A program made the translations under genes and the position numbers. From IMG/VR virus record IMGVR_UViG_3300024496_000060, positions 1-37,745 of that record: a stretch of DNA of 37,745 nt. The stretch is one strand, 5' to 3'. The DNA is from a virus. Below the pieces are notes generated by a model. The model did no database searches. It was not told the origin of the DNA and worked only from the letters and a program-made list of their open reading frames with translations. Positions 25,673 through 33,111 of this stretch are shown here, one piece after another; the stretch's first letter is position 1; each line of letters opens with the position of its first letter.

Positions 25673-26358
25673 CTAGTCCTCCTCCTTCTTGTTGAGCGTG
25701 CTCAGCGCGGCGCCTTCCATGAGTCGGAGATCCTCAAGCATGGCAACGCGGTCCTCAACGCAGTATAGATCGAAGAAACCGCCAGGCATAAGCAGGATCT
25801 CGTACTTGAGGCCGAGGTAGCCCGCCATGGTGGTGTTCCACTGCGTTTGCATACGCAAGAACATAAGCACCGTGTCCCAGTTTTCGTCCCAGACCTCGTA
25901 GGTAGTAGCGGAATCGGAGGGGGAGGAGGCCGACGAGGAAAGTAAGGCGGGGTCGAGGCCGAAGGCAGCCGCGTCATCTACGGTCTTGTCTTCGACCTGC
26001 TTACCGCCGGCCCAGAACTCAGCGGCGCCTCTCAGTTTCCCTCGCGGGCTCCCTCAAAGGTGTCGGTGTAGGCAGACAGGACCCCGCGCACCCAGTAAGG
26101 GTCGTCAACAAACTCGGTGAGGGTCTCGGTGGAGAAGGGGATTTCGGTGCCGTCTTCTTCCTTGATGCCGGACCAGTCGAGGACGAGTGCTTTCAGCAGC
26201 GGCAGATCGCCCTTGGTGCTGAGCTTGGTGAACTCCTTACGGCCCATGCGTTTGAAGGTGGCCTCAAACGTGCTGGGATCGAAAGCACCACCATCGGCAG
26301 GCTCTTGAACAGTGACAGGCCACTTGAAGGTGCTGACCTTCTTGCGAACAAACGCCAT
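25673..26358 (-). CDS. Tail assembly chaperone GT fusion of tail set 1 (about 228 aa, by -1 frameshift)
   Basis: The 108-residue G protein is joined by a -1 shift at 26035-26041 to a 120-residue extension open from the shift point to 25673. The extension begins L-R-G-A-A-E-F-W-A-G-G-K, has a Ser-rich linker and then Y-E-V-W-D-E-N-W-D-T-V and a C-terminal helix with M-L-E-D-L-R-L-M-E. An internal ATG at 25870 would give only the last 65 residues, so the frameshift reading is preferred. The extension aligns with that of tail set 2 in its C-terminal half. Acts in tail assembly only, by analogy with lambda. Confidence 0.82.
26032..26358 (-). CDS. Tail assembly chaperone G of tail set 1 (108 aa)
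   Basis: I chose the ATG at 26358 (M-A-F-V-R-K-K) and not the upstream ATG at 26418. The longer frame would run into the terminator hairpin, and M-A-F is also how the tail-2 homologue starts. The protein shares W-P-V-T-V-Q-E-P-A-D-G-G, F-E-A-T-F-K-R and W-S-G-I-K-E-E-D-G-T with that homologue. It ends at the slippery site. It is separated from the tube gene by a terminator, so chaperone and tape measure are probably made at lower level than the tube. Confidence 0.82.
   Translation of the reverse strand: MAFVRKKVSTFKWPVTVQEPADGGAFDPSTFEATFKRMGRKEFTKLSTKGDLPLLKALVLDWSGIKEEDGTEIPFSTETLTEFVDDPYWVRGVLSAYTDTFEGAREGN
26035..26041 (-). other. Programmed -1 ribosomal frameshift site GGGAAAC (tail set 1)
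   Basis: The minus strand reads GAG GGA AAC TGA. G-GGA-AAC fits X-XXY-YYZ and differs from the lambda G/T site (GGGAAAG) only in its last base. The slip allows ribosomes to bypass the adjacent TGA. The bases after the site (TGA then GGCGCCG a few bases on) match those after the tail-2 slippery site. Confidence 0.85.
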
Positions 26359-26400
26359 AAGGGGTTGCGTTGAAATGTGGGTAAGTTCAGTGTAGGCATG

Positions 26401-26450
26401 AAAAAGCCACGTAGGCAAGCAGCTCTAAGGGGCTGCGTAACTACGTGGCT
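26401..26450 (-). terminator. Intrinsic terminator after the tail-1 tube gene
   Basis: On the minus strand a 10-bp outer stem (AGCCACGTAG / CTACGTGGCT) and a 5-bp inner stem (GCAGC / GCTGC), separated by a 4x4 internal loop, are followed at once by TTTTTC. It lies between the tube stop and the G start. Partial read-through would lower expression of chaperones and tape measure relative to the abundant tube. Confidence 0.8.
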
Positions 26451-26489
26451 AAGTTGCGTGGCTGCAGCGCTGCGTGGCTGCAGCGCGGC

Positions 26490-27653
26490 TTAGGCGAAGA
26501 CGAGGCGGAACTCGTCGTTACCAGCGGTCGAGGGGACGAAGGTGGCGGGCAGGGACAGCATGTGGATGCCGTCCTGGTCGGAGTAGGACGGGTCGCCGAT
26601 GTCGAGGCGGCTGGATTGCAGAGCGACAATGTTGCCGCCAGTGTTGCCGTGGATGAAGGACAACTCACCAAGGGTGCCGTCCGTGAGGGCGGCGGTGAAA
26701 TAGTCCTTCTCAGCGATGGTCGGAGCTTCGATGACGACGGTACCGGTGGTAGCACGGTCGGTGATCAGCACCTGCTTAGTGCAGTTCACCAGTTCGCGGT
26801 AGACGGTGGTGACGCCAAGGTCCATCGAGACGGACTGGAGGCAACCGCTGTAGCCCAGCAGGGTGAAAGCGCCGCTGTTGCCTGCCTTGAAGATTTGCGG
26901 GGTGGCTTGGTCCGCGTAGGTGACGGTTGGGGCAGCGGTGTCGGTGGGGGCGTTGTAGATGCCGGTCATCGTGAAGTCGATGGACGGGATCTGACCAACT
27001 TGGGGGTTGAGGGTGAAGGTACCCCGGCAACCGGTCAGCTTGTGAAGCACACCATCAATGTTGTAGTAGATGGTGGCCGAGCCAAACGAGCTGCTTACTG
27101 GGGTGTAGACCACCTGAGCGTCGATGCTGTAGACGCTGGTGTTGCTGAACGTGACCGCGCCGCTAAGGGGGCGAACCGTGGCAACTTTGGTCGAGCCGAC
27201 GTAGGCGGTGATCAGTGCGATCGTGCCGGCGCCGGAGCCGGCAGTGATGCGAATGATCTGACCTTTGTAGAAGTCGTTGGTGGCGCTGGCCCCAGCAGCA
27301 AGGGTGATGCTGTTGCTGGCGCCTGCGGTGGCGGTGCCAGTTACGGCGGGGGTAATCGTGGTCGCAGCCAGGCCGCACGCTTTCAGCACGGAGTCGTAGC
27401 GCGGAGCGGTGCCGGCGGTGCCGGAACCTGCCATCTCAACGCTGAACGTGCATTGAACGCGAGTGTTGGCCAGAAGCTGCTCAGATGCGCCCAGGTAGGG
27501 GCGAACCAGATCACGGCCCACCACATCACTCTGCATCGGAGTGATTTCCAGGTTGCGCACCAGGATGGCGTCGGCACCGCCGGGGGTGCTGTCCGTCCCG
27601 TAGGTGGATTCCGTTTTCGCCAGAATCAGGCGTTTGCGTGTAAGGAGGGGCAT
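26490..27653 (-). CDS. Major tail tube protein of tail set 1 (387 aa)
   Basis: Homologous to the tube protein at 6168-7100 in its N-terminal ~100 and C-terminal ~200 residues. Shared motifs are K-T-E-S-T-Y-G-T, G-S-G-T-A-G-T-A-P-R, C-T-K-Q-V-L-I-T-D-R and P-S-T-A-G-N-D-E-F. Residues ~101-178 are an insertion absent from the other copy, with Y-K-G-Q-I-I-R-I-T-A-G-S-G-A-G and V-A-T-V motifs typical of a small beta domain found in several phage virion proteins. It probably projects from the tube surface. The gene ends before a strong terminator, as expected for a highly expressed structural gene. Confidence 0.88.
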   Translation of the reverse strand: MPLLTRKRLILAKTESTYGTDSTPGGADAILVRNLEITPMQSDVVGRDLVRPYLGASEQLLANTRVQCTFSVEMAGSGTAGTAPRYDSVLKACGLAATTITPAVTGTATAGASNSITLAAGASATNDFYKGQIIRITAGSGAGTIALITAYVGSTKVATVRPLSGAVTFSNTSVYSIDAQVVYTPVSSSFGSATIYYNIDGVLHKLTGCRGTFTLNPQVGQIPSIDFTMTGIYNAPTDTAAPTVTYADQATPQIFKAGNSGAFTLLGYSGCLQSVSMDLGVTTVYRELVNCTKQVLITDRATTGTVVIEAPTIAEKDYFTAALTDGTLGELSFIHGNTGGNIVALQSSRLDIGDPSYSDQDGIHMLSLPATFVPSTAGNDEFRLVFA

Positions 27654-27659
27654 CGTGAA

Positions 27660-27911
27660 TCACCGCTGAGGGGAATGGGGCAGCGTCCGCTCGACAAGGG
27701 TGCGGATGCCTGTAGCCGAGTCCAAGATGTAGGTGCCACCTTGGCCGCTGTAGTCCTCTTCAAGTGTAAGAGGCGTGGTTGCAACATCCTTAGCCTCACG
27801 CTTAGCAGAGACGCTAGGTGTGGTGTCGGTGAGCACGGGAGAATCAAGCGATTCGTCGTCAGCAGAAAATGTTGAATCGTCTGCAGACGTGGGTGCCGTA
27901 GAGCGCGGCAT
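27660..27911 (-). CDS. Small protein of tail set 1 (83 aa)
   Basis: The first ~50 residues are Ser/Thr/Asp-rich and probably disordered. The end carries a G-G-T-Y-I-L-D-S-A-T-G-I-R motif matching the G-G-S-Y-I-L motif of the small gene in the same slot of tail set 2 (7104-7265). It starts after a 101-base intergenic region that holds a sequence repeated upstream of the gpW-like gene. Function unknown; possibly a tail-tube or neck accessory. Confidence 0.6.
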   Translation of the reverse strand: MPRSTAPTSADDSTFSADDESLDSPVLTDTTPSVSAKREAKDVATTPLTLEEDYSGQGGTYILDSATGIRTLVERTLPHSPQR

Positions 27912-28012
27912 AAGCCTTTGGCAGGTAAGTGTATGGTAGGCGGTGAGGGTTGTACTGCTTCGCGGTACTGCTAAGTCACTAACTAGGACGAATAGCAGCG
28001 CACCACCGCAAC
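27912..28012 (-). promoter_or_regulatory. Intergenic region with conserved element GCGAAGCAGTACAACCC
   Basis: The minus-strand element at 27947-27963 differs at one base from a sequence at 35029-35045. In both cases a CCTA...CACTTA segment and then a gene start follow. Within this copy AGCAGTAC occurs twice, 13 bases apart. The region could be a promoter or protein-binding site feeding the tail-1 tube genes. No convincing -35/-10 pair is seen, so the role is open. Confidence 0.35.
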
Positions 28013-28438
28013 TTAGGCCGCCAAGCTACTTACGGAGGTGCGGTAAAGGACGCGGTAGGTGCAGTAGATGACGCCTACAGGGGTATCGGCTGCCTCCAAG
28101 GTGAACTTGGTGGGGCCTGGTTGGATGTCGATGGTCAGACCGCCCAGGCTCAGGTCGGCCATGAGTTTGGCATGGAGCGATTCGATGATGGGATCGGCGG
28201 CTTGATCGGGAACTGTGGCTCGGATGATGATGACGATGCGGACGTTGAGGGAATGGTCGAGAGTGGGGAGGGATGTGTTCTGGGTAGGTGTGTCGGTATC
28301 GGGCTCGATGACGAGTGCAGGGGATTCGGCGCGGGTAAGAGGTTCGACACGGCTGCGGTAGATGCGTGTATCCACGCCAGTAGTACCAGCAAGCGCAGTG
28401 TGCAATGCGCTTAGGATCTGCTCACGCTTGGTAGTCAC
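28013..28438 (-). CDS. Tail terminator / tail completion protein of tail set 1 (141 aa)
   Basis: I chose the GTG at 28438, since a longer frame to 28612 lies inside the upstream gene; an AGGAG sits 9 bases before it. The protein aligns with the tail-2 copy at 7307-7729 (Y-R-S-R-V-E, E-S-P-A-L-V-I-E-P, V-P-D-Q-A-A-D-P-I, L-M-A-D-L-S-L-G-G-L, V-L-Y-R-T). Its position between the connector genes and the tube suits a tail-terminator role as for lambda gpU or gpZ. Confidence 0.72.
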   Translation of the reverse strand: MTTKREQILSALHTALAGTTGVDTRIYRSRVEPLTRAESPALVIEPDTDTPTQNTSLPTLDHSLNVRIVIIIRATVPDQAADPIIESLHAKLMADLSLGGLTIDIQPGPTKFTLEAADTPVGVIYCTYRVLYRTSVSSLAA

Positions 28439-28443
28439 GACAC

Positions 28444-29052
28444 TTAGCTCCTGACTTCGGTGGCCACGATTCGACCGCGTTGGAAGTCGATGGTAGTGGT
28501 GTCGCTGATGTTGGCGATGCGGACGCTGACTTCCTCGTTGGCGGCTACAGAGATCATCCAGCTGGTGGCCAGTTTGGCAATGGCGTTTCCGCTGGCGGAG
28601 TAGGCGCGACACTCGGAGGCGTCGATGAGGGTGCCGTTTTTGGCAAGTTTGATGCCGAGGACGTGGTTGTTACCAGCAGTGGCGTCGATGCTGGCGTAGA
28701 AGCGCAGCAGCTTGGTAGCGCCACTGGTGTTCTTGAGGGCAAAGAGGTCAGTGGTGCCAAGCGTCATACCGCTGGCGGTGGTGCTGTCAAAGGTGGCGGT
28801 GAGGCCGGTCGAGACGTAGGCGCCAGCGGTGGCGATGGCGATAGTGCCGGAGGTCATGCGACTGGCTTGGCCGCGAACGTCGGCGCCGCTTAGGTAGTAG
28901 GGGAGGGCGTTCCAGGTGGTGGTGCCATCGCCAACCTTGATGCGACGGGTATCAGTCTCGATAGCTAGTTCGCGTAAGGCGAGGACGGGGTTGGTAGAGG
29001 CCCAATTGGCGGCGGTATCGCCGCGTGGCCGCACTCGGGCGATGCTACTCAT
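28444..29052 (-). CDS. Fibre-like virion protein at the head-tail junction (202 aa)
   Basis: Residues ~8-52 (R-G-D-T-A-A-N-W, N-P-V-L-A-L-R-E-L-A-I-E-T-D-T-R-R-I-K-V-G-D-G) match the attachment domain found at the N-terminus of many phage receptor-binding and hyaluronidase-like fibres, including the tropism determinant Mtd. The remaining ~140 residues look like a beta-sandwich (jelly-roll) domain ending F-Q-R-G-R-I-V-A-T-E-V. It overlaps the connector gene start by 4 bases. Such a protein normally lies with the tail fibres; here it lies between head and tail genes, so a neck or head fibre is likely. Confidence 0.65.
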   Translation of the reverse strand: MSSIARVRPRGDTAANWASTNPVLALRELAIETDTRRIKVGDGTTTWNALPYYLSGADVRGQASRMTSGTIAIATAGAYVSTGLTATFDSTTASGMTLGTTDLFALKNTSGATKLLRFYASIDATAGNNHVLGIKLAKNGTLIDASECRAYSASGNAIAKLATSWMISVAANEEVSVRIANISDTTTIDFQRGRIVATEVRS

Positions 29053-29483
29053 GCCGCTCCACCATCGACTGTGTTTCCATCAATGTAGGTGGTAGGAGCG
29101 CTACCCCCGTCGATGTCTGGGTCGAGCTGAACTAGGCCAAGATTGGTGATTGTGCCAGCGGCACCATTAGCGTCGATAGACGTAAGAGAAGTGGTGTGTG
29201 GCGTTTCGAGATCGCGCTGTAGGCAGATTTGTACCCACGCACCATCGGTAAGTAGAGTGGTGGTTCTTACGGTGTATGGAACACCATTTACGCTTAGTTG
29301 TGCTCCGTACAGTAAACCACCAAACTTAGACGCTTCACAAGTAAGGGTGTAATCGGTACTGATTACCTGGCCGTCGAGGATCAACTCGCTGGGCATGTCG
29401 AGGATGCCCTGGCCGGTGGTGGAACCGGCGACGACATCCACGCCGAAGTCGGCTAGGTAGATGGAGGGGTCGTCAGTGAGCAT
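29049..29483 (-). CDS. Head-tail connector, lambda FII-like (144 aa)
   Basis: It begins M-L-T-D-D-P-S-I-Y-L-A-D-F-G and has a beta-rich core with F-G-G-L-L-Y-G-A-Q-L and V-N-G-V-P-Y-T-V-R, then W-V-Q-I-C-L-Q. This resembles lambda gpFII-type head completion proteins, which bind the portal/gpW ring and receive the tail. The last ~40 residues (I-T-N-L-G, T-T-Y-I-D-G-N) are an extra tail that resembles short phage fibre linkers. It starts 14 bases downstream of the terminator, so it may have its own promoter or depend on read-through. Confidence 0.6.
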   Translation of the reverse strand: MLTDDPSIYLADFGVDVVAGSTTGQGILDMPSELILDGQVISTDYTLTCEASKFGGLLYGAQLSVNGVPYTVRTTTLLTDGAWVQICLQRDLETPHTTSLTSIDANGAAGTITNLGLVQLDPDIDGGSAPTTYIDGNTVDGGAA

Positions 29484-29496
29484 GGCGGTAGGAATG

Positions 29497-29537
29497 AAAA
29501 AGCCGCTAGGCCTCGCAAAAGAGGAGGCTTAGCGGCT
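29497..29537 (-). terminator. Intrinsic terminator after the decoration-protein gene
   Basis: On the minus strand a 14-bp stem with one G-U pair (AGCCGCTAAGCCTC with GAGGCCTAGCGGCT, 9-base loop) is followed by TTTTC. It lies 20 bases after the stop at 29558. The outer bases and the GGCTTTTTCAT exit are nearly the same as in the terminator at 26401-26450. Confidence 0.82.
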
Positions 29538-29557
29538 GAGGACGGAAGCGACGCAGC

Positions 29558-29938
29558 TTACTGGTACTTCTTGACGCCGAGGCCGACCACGGAGATCACG
29601 GAGCTGGCGGTGCCCACTTTTTCGTAGACGTTGACGCGGACGTAGCGCTTCACGTCGTCCTTGGAGATGGTCGCTTTGCCGAGGTAGGCAGCGTTGCCGA
29701 TGTCGTCGAAGGCGCCGCCGGTGATGGCGGTGAAGTTGTTGGCGCTCTCGTCGCTGTGCTCAAGGCGGACCTTGAAGCCGGCAGAGGCGCCAGCGGCGGT
29801 GGCTTGCATGACGAAAACCACGTCGCCGTCGTAGCCGAGGAGGTCAACACTGGTGGCCGCGCCCGTGGCGGTCACGGTGGCGGGGGCGTAAGCAGCGAAG
29901 TGCTGCAGCGCCTCGAAGTTGCGCTGGTTGAGGGCCAT
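29558..29938 (-). CDS. Probable capsid decoration / head stabilising protein (126 aa)
   Basis: A small beta-rich protein with D-L-L-G-Y-D-G-D-V-V-F-V, V-R-L-E-H-S-D-E-S and K-R-Y-V-R-V-N-V motifs, similar in layout to small jelly-roll cement proteins encoded next to capsid genes. It lies between the capsid accessory protein and the connector and is followed directly by a strong terminator, consistent with an abundant virion protein. The family name is not certain. Confidence 0.6.
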   Translation of the reverse strand: MALNQRNFEALQHFAAYAPATVTATGAATSVDLLGYDGDVVFVMQATAAGASAGFKVRLEHSDESANNFTAITGGAFDDIGNAAYLGKATISKDDVKRYVRVNVYEKVGTASSVISVVGLGVKKYQ

Positions 29939-29940
29939 GG

Positions 29941-30198
29941 TCAGTCAGGAGCGGTGGGGGCGGGTGAACGGCGGCGCGTCGCCGGCTTGGGGGAGGGGGC
30001 GATGGCCTGCGCGTCCGTGGAATCGGCCACGGCGGGAGCAGCCGGGCTGGGGGCGGAGGCTTGGGGAGCCTGGGCGGGCTTAGCCCGACCCAGACCCACC
30101 AGGAGCTGCCCTTCTGCTTCGCTCAGGTCGAGGATCTCGCCGGTGGACCGGGGAGTGCCACGAACCATCACGTCAGTTGTCAGCTCGTACCAGTTCAT
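29941..30198 (-). CDS. Small head accessory protein (85 aa)
   Basis: Residues 1-40 have the pattern of small phage proteins found after capsid genes (V-R-G-T-P-R-S-T-G-E-I-L-D-L-S-E-A-E-G-Q-L-L). The rest is Ala/Pro-rich, probably disordered, with a basic patch (R-R-R) near the C-terminus. The start overlaps the capsid stop (ATGA). Position matches lambda FI, but similarity is not clear enough to assign that role. Confidence 0.55.
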   Translation of the reverse strand: MNWYELTTDVMVRGTPRSTGEILDLSEAEGQLLVGLGRAKPAQAPQASAPSPAAPAVADSTDAQAIAPSPKPATRRRSPAPTAPD

Positions 30199-33077
30199 CA
30201 GGCGTTACCGGAGCCGAACACGAAGGCGGCGGGATTGCGCAGCCCGAAGTCCACGTCCTGGAAGGCCACGATGCGGGTCGTGCCCTTGGTGGAGTTGGTG
30301 TAGGGATCGACGGTGATGTCGACGCCGCTCCAGAAGCCGAAGATGGCCTGCGAGAAGTCGCCGAAGAGGACGTTGGAGCCGATCAGCTGGTTGCTGACGC
30401 GGGCGCCGTAGCCGTTGACTTCGTTGTTCTCCCAGATCATCATTTCGCTGTTCGCGTTGCGCAGGGTCTGCTTGAGAGCACCGCGCACGTGAGCGTTGCC
30501 CACGTAGAACATCGAGGCCACGTCGAGGTTGGCCACGGAAACGGTGGTCTCCATGTTCACGTAGTCGGCGAAGTTGCCGAAGTAGTACGTGGTGCCGCCG
30601 ATCGACTTGTTGGTGTTGGCGTCGCTGGTGAGGGTCTCGGTACCCACGCCGGTGACGTTCTTGATGCCGAGGAGGGCGGAGGAGCCACCGGTGCCGTAGA
30701 CGCCGGAGTAGTCGATGGCCAGGGCGATCGACTCGGCGAGGTCAGCGCGGACCATGGCTTCCACGTCCATGGACTGCTGCAGCATCAGCCGGCGGGTGAT
30801 GTCCACGTAGCCGCCGAGCGACTTGGGGGTCATGGACAGCTGGCCCAGCGTGATGTTGGTCTCGCTGACCGCCACGTCCTCACCCACCCAGTAGGCGGTG
30901 GTGCTGCCGGTCTTCTTGGGGATGTCAACGTTGCCGACCAGGCCGGTGAGGGTGGTGACGTTGAGGCCGAGCAGTGCGGAGCGGTTGCGCACGAGGTCGA
31001 TAAAGCTGCCAGTCAGCAGCTGGGTGTCGACCACGTAGCCGCCGGAGGAGGCGGTGCCGACCGACTGAGGGGCGCGTTGGGCGGGGGCGGCCATCACATC
31101 CCAAGGCATGACGATGCCTTTGGCGGCGCGGCCGAGCTTGGACTCGGCGGCTTTGGAGCACTCCAGCTCGAAGGAGGCGGCTTCGCGAAGGCCGCGATCG
31201 GACGGATCGGCCAGATGGCGGATCACGTTCATCAGGCTGTAGCGCTTGACCTCAGCAGAGGTCAGGCCGATAGAGGCAGCGCCATCGTCGTGGACGCGAC
31301 CTTGAAACTCCTTGCGGGTGCGACCCAGCTGCCCGAGGACGGCCTCGCGGGCTTGATCGAGCGTGGCGTCTTCGTTGATCAGGCGCTCAGCCAGGTCGTT
31401 ACCGACTTGGTGCTGGTCGCACATGGCACGGATGGCCGAAACGCGCTCACGCTCGGATTGCCGAGCGGCGGTTTGGACCTCCTGAACGTTGATGTTGGTG
31501 TCCATAGGAGGAGGATCTTGGGGGGTGTCAGCTCCGCGCTCGGCGGTCTGCTTAGCTTCAAGTGTAGTGGTTGACGCTTGAATTGCTGCTGGACTCGTAG
31601 CTGGAGTGGCAGTGTTTTCGTTGTCACCTTGGGCGCGACCAAGGCCAACTGTTTGGTCGGCCGGCACGCTTACCGACGATACTTCCAGTACGTTCCACCG
31701 GGTTACGTGGAAATCGCCGTTGGTTGCTTCGCGGACATCGTTGATTTCATAGGCGAAGGATACGTTGGGGGTGATGCCCGCTTCGATGTCCTTACGGCGC
31801 TTGTACTCTTCGGTGCCCTTTTCGGTGGTGTTTGGGCTCCACTTTGTTTTGACGTAGAGGCGGCGGTCATCGCCGAGCCACGCTTTTTCGGCGACGCCGA
31901 GCACAACATCGCGGTTGTGGTTCCAGAGCCATGCGCCGCCGTCGTTCATGCGGGCCAGGTCCATCGAGTCTGCGTCGTGGACCAAGATTTCGCGGCCCCA
32001 CCAGCGCTCAACGGGCGCTTCGGAGCTGAAGCTAAAGGTAAGGCCGGCGTCGGTACGCTCCTCGACGCGGAGCCCCTGCGGAGCTTCCCGCCGATGGACC
32101 TCCTTATTGATGGATTTGATGTCGATGGCGATAGTCATGGCCTTACCTGTTGCGGGCTCGAACAAAATGGGCGTGTAGTCGTGATTGCTAAGCCACGTCT
32201 TAGCTTCGCTCACTGTAAACACTGCGGCATCGAATCGAAGTGCTTGTAGGCGGAGGGGGTCGTCACCACTGATTCCATAGATCGAGTCGATGCCCTGCGC
32301 AAAGTCGTTGTTCTTACGGCGGAAGCGCTCGAACTGGTCGGGGTCGAGGAGACGAGCGGCGTGCTCGTTGGGGTAGGGGCGCTGTTCGGTGGAGGAAGGG
32401 GCGGAGCGATTGTCTTCGTCGTGATTGTTGGATGAGGGCGCGGACAGGGGGTTGATTTTGCGGAGCGTGGAGAACTTGTGACCTACGAGGGTTTCCGTTT
32501 CCTCCCAACCGTCTTGCTTGGCGCGGTAGATGCGGATGAGCGCGGCGGGGTCTTCGGCGGTGGCTTCGATGCTGAAGGAGCTGTCGGGAACGCCGAGGGT
32601 GCCTTCGCGCATGATGTGCTCGATGCGACCACGGGCCGTGCCGCCGCTGGATTGCCATGACACGAAGTCCCCTTCGCTCAGGGCGTCGGGGGCAGCGCGG
32701 TAAGTGACGTGATCAGGAGGAGTGTGGGACTTGGACTCGGCGCGGTCAATGCGGGCGGCGCGGGCGTCGCTCCAGCTCTTACCGGCGTCACCTCCCCATG
32801 CAGCCCACGCGACGCGACCGGGGGAGGGGTAGCCGGGCTCTCCTTGGCTGAAGCCTTCACCCTGCTTATCGACTTCGTGGCGAGCGAACCACGCGCTCAT
32901 GGTCTTCACGGTCTCGGGACTCAGTTCGTCGCCGCTAAGGATCTGGGATGCGCGGGTGGCTGCGACATCCGTGCCACCATCGCGCCCTTCCTCTTTCCAG
33001 GCGCGGTAGCGTTCTGCCTCCTCACGCATACCTGATGTAGGCATCAGGTCGATTTCAGTGCCGTTGACGTTAGCCAT
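30198..33077 (-). CDS. Fused prohead protease and HK97-fold major capsid protein (959 aa)
   Basis: One uninterrupted frame holds several domains. Residues ~15-112 are a helical module ending W-A-A-W-G-G-D-A-G-K-S-W. Residues ~130-208 are a small barrel-like module (G-D-F-V-S-W-Q-S-S-G-G, T-L-V-G-H-K-F-S-T-L). Residues ~255-325 are a linker domain. Residues ~335-480 are an HK97-type prohead protease with likely catalytic His387 (W-L-W-N-H-N-R) and Ser440 (P-N-V-S-F-A-Y). Residues ~526-959 are the major capsid protein with its helical delta region and HK97 core. The protease should release mature capsid protein by self-cleavage. An in-frame ATG near residue 525 could start capsid protein alone, but no SD precedes it. 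It is the largest head gene and has very few CTTAG words compared with its neighbours. Confidence 0.88.
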   Translation of the reverse strand: MANVNGTEIDLMPTSGMREEAERYRAWKEEGRDGGTDVAATRASQILSGDELSPETVKTMSAWFARHEVDKQGEGFSQGEPGYPSPGRVAWAAWGGDAGKSWSDARAARIDRAESKSHTPPDHVTYRAAPDALSEGDFVSWQSSGGTARGRIEHIMREGTLGVPDSSFSIEATAEDPAALIRIYRAKQDGWEETETLVGHKFSTLRKINPLSAPSSNNHDEDNRSAPSSTEQRPYPNEHAARLLDPDQFERFRRKNNDFAQGIDSIYGISGDDPLRLQALRFDAAVFTVSEAKTWLSNHDYTPILFEPATGKAMTIAIDIKSINKEVHRREAPQGLRVEERTDAGLTFSFSSEAPVERWWGREILVHDADSMDLARMNDGGAWLWNHNRDVVLGVAEKAWLGDDRRLYVKTKWSPNTTEKGTEEYKRRKDIEAGITPNVSFAYEINDVREATNGDFHVTRWNVLEVSSVSVPADQTVGLGRAQGDNENTATPATSPAAIQASTTTLEAKQTAERGADTPQDPPPMDTNINVQEVQTAARQSERERVSAIRAMCDQHQVGNDLAERLINEDATLDQAREAVLGQLGRTRKEFQGRVHDDGAASIGLTSAEVKRYSLMNVIRHLADPSDRGLREAASFELECSKAAESKLGRAAKGIVMPWDVMAAPAQRAPQSVGTASSGGYVVDTQLLTGSFIDLVRNRSALLGLNVTTLTGLVGNVDIPKKTGSTTAYWVGEDVAVSETNITLGQLSMTPKSLGGYVDITRRLMLQQSMDVEAMVRADLAESIALAIDYSGVYGTGGSSALLGIKNVTGVGTETLTSDANTNKSIGGTTYYFGNFADYVNMETTVSVANLDVASMFYVGNAHVRGALKQTLRNANSEMMIWENNEVNGYGARVSNQLIGSNVLFGDFSQAIFGFWSGVDITVDPYTNSTKGTTRIVAFQDVDFGLRNPAAFVFGSGNA

Positions 33078-33111
33078 AAGGGGGAAGCGATGTGGTCAGC
33101 GTAAGTGGCGT

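Noticed and set aside
25702-25977. Minus-strand frame of 91 aa before tape measure 1
   Set aside because: Out of frame with the GT extension, Pro/Ser-rich, and explained by the frameshift product.
26445-27875. Long plus-strand open frame (476 aa) antisense to the tube gene
   Set aside because: It is Gly/Ala/Val-rich low-complexity sequence and mirrors a well-supported minus-strand gene, a usual effect of GC-rich codon use.
28444-29052. Diversity-generating retroelement target (Mtd-like protein)
   Set aside because: Only the N-terminal attachment domain resembles Mtd. There is no C-type lectin end, template repeat or reverse transcriptase in the window.
31490-31520. AGGAGGAGG next to the capsid-domain ATG as a ribosome binding site for separate capsid expression
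   Set aside because: The AGGAGG lies on the plus strand. On the coding strand it reads CCTCCTCCT, so it is not an SD sequence.
30177-31574. Long plus-strand open frame (465 aa) antisense to the capsid gene
   Set aside because: Shadow frame of the capsid protein with no recognisable domain.
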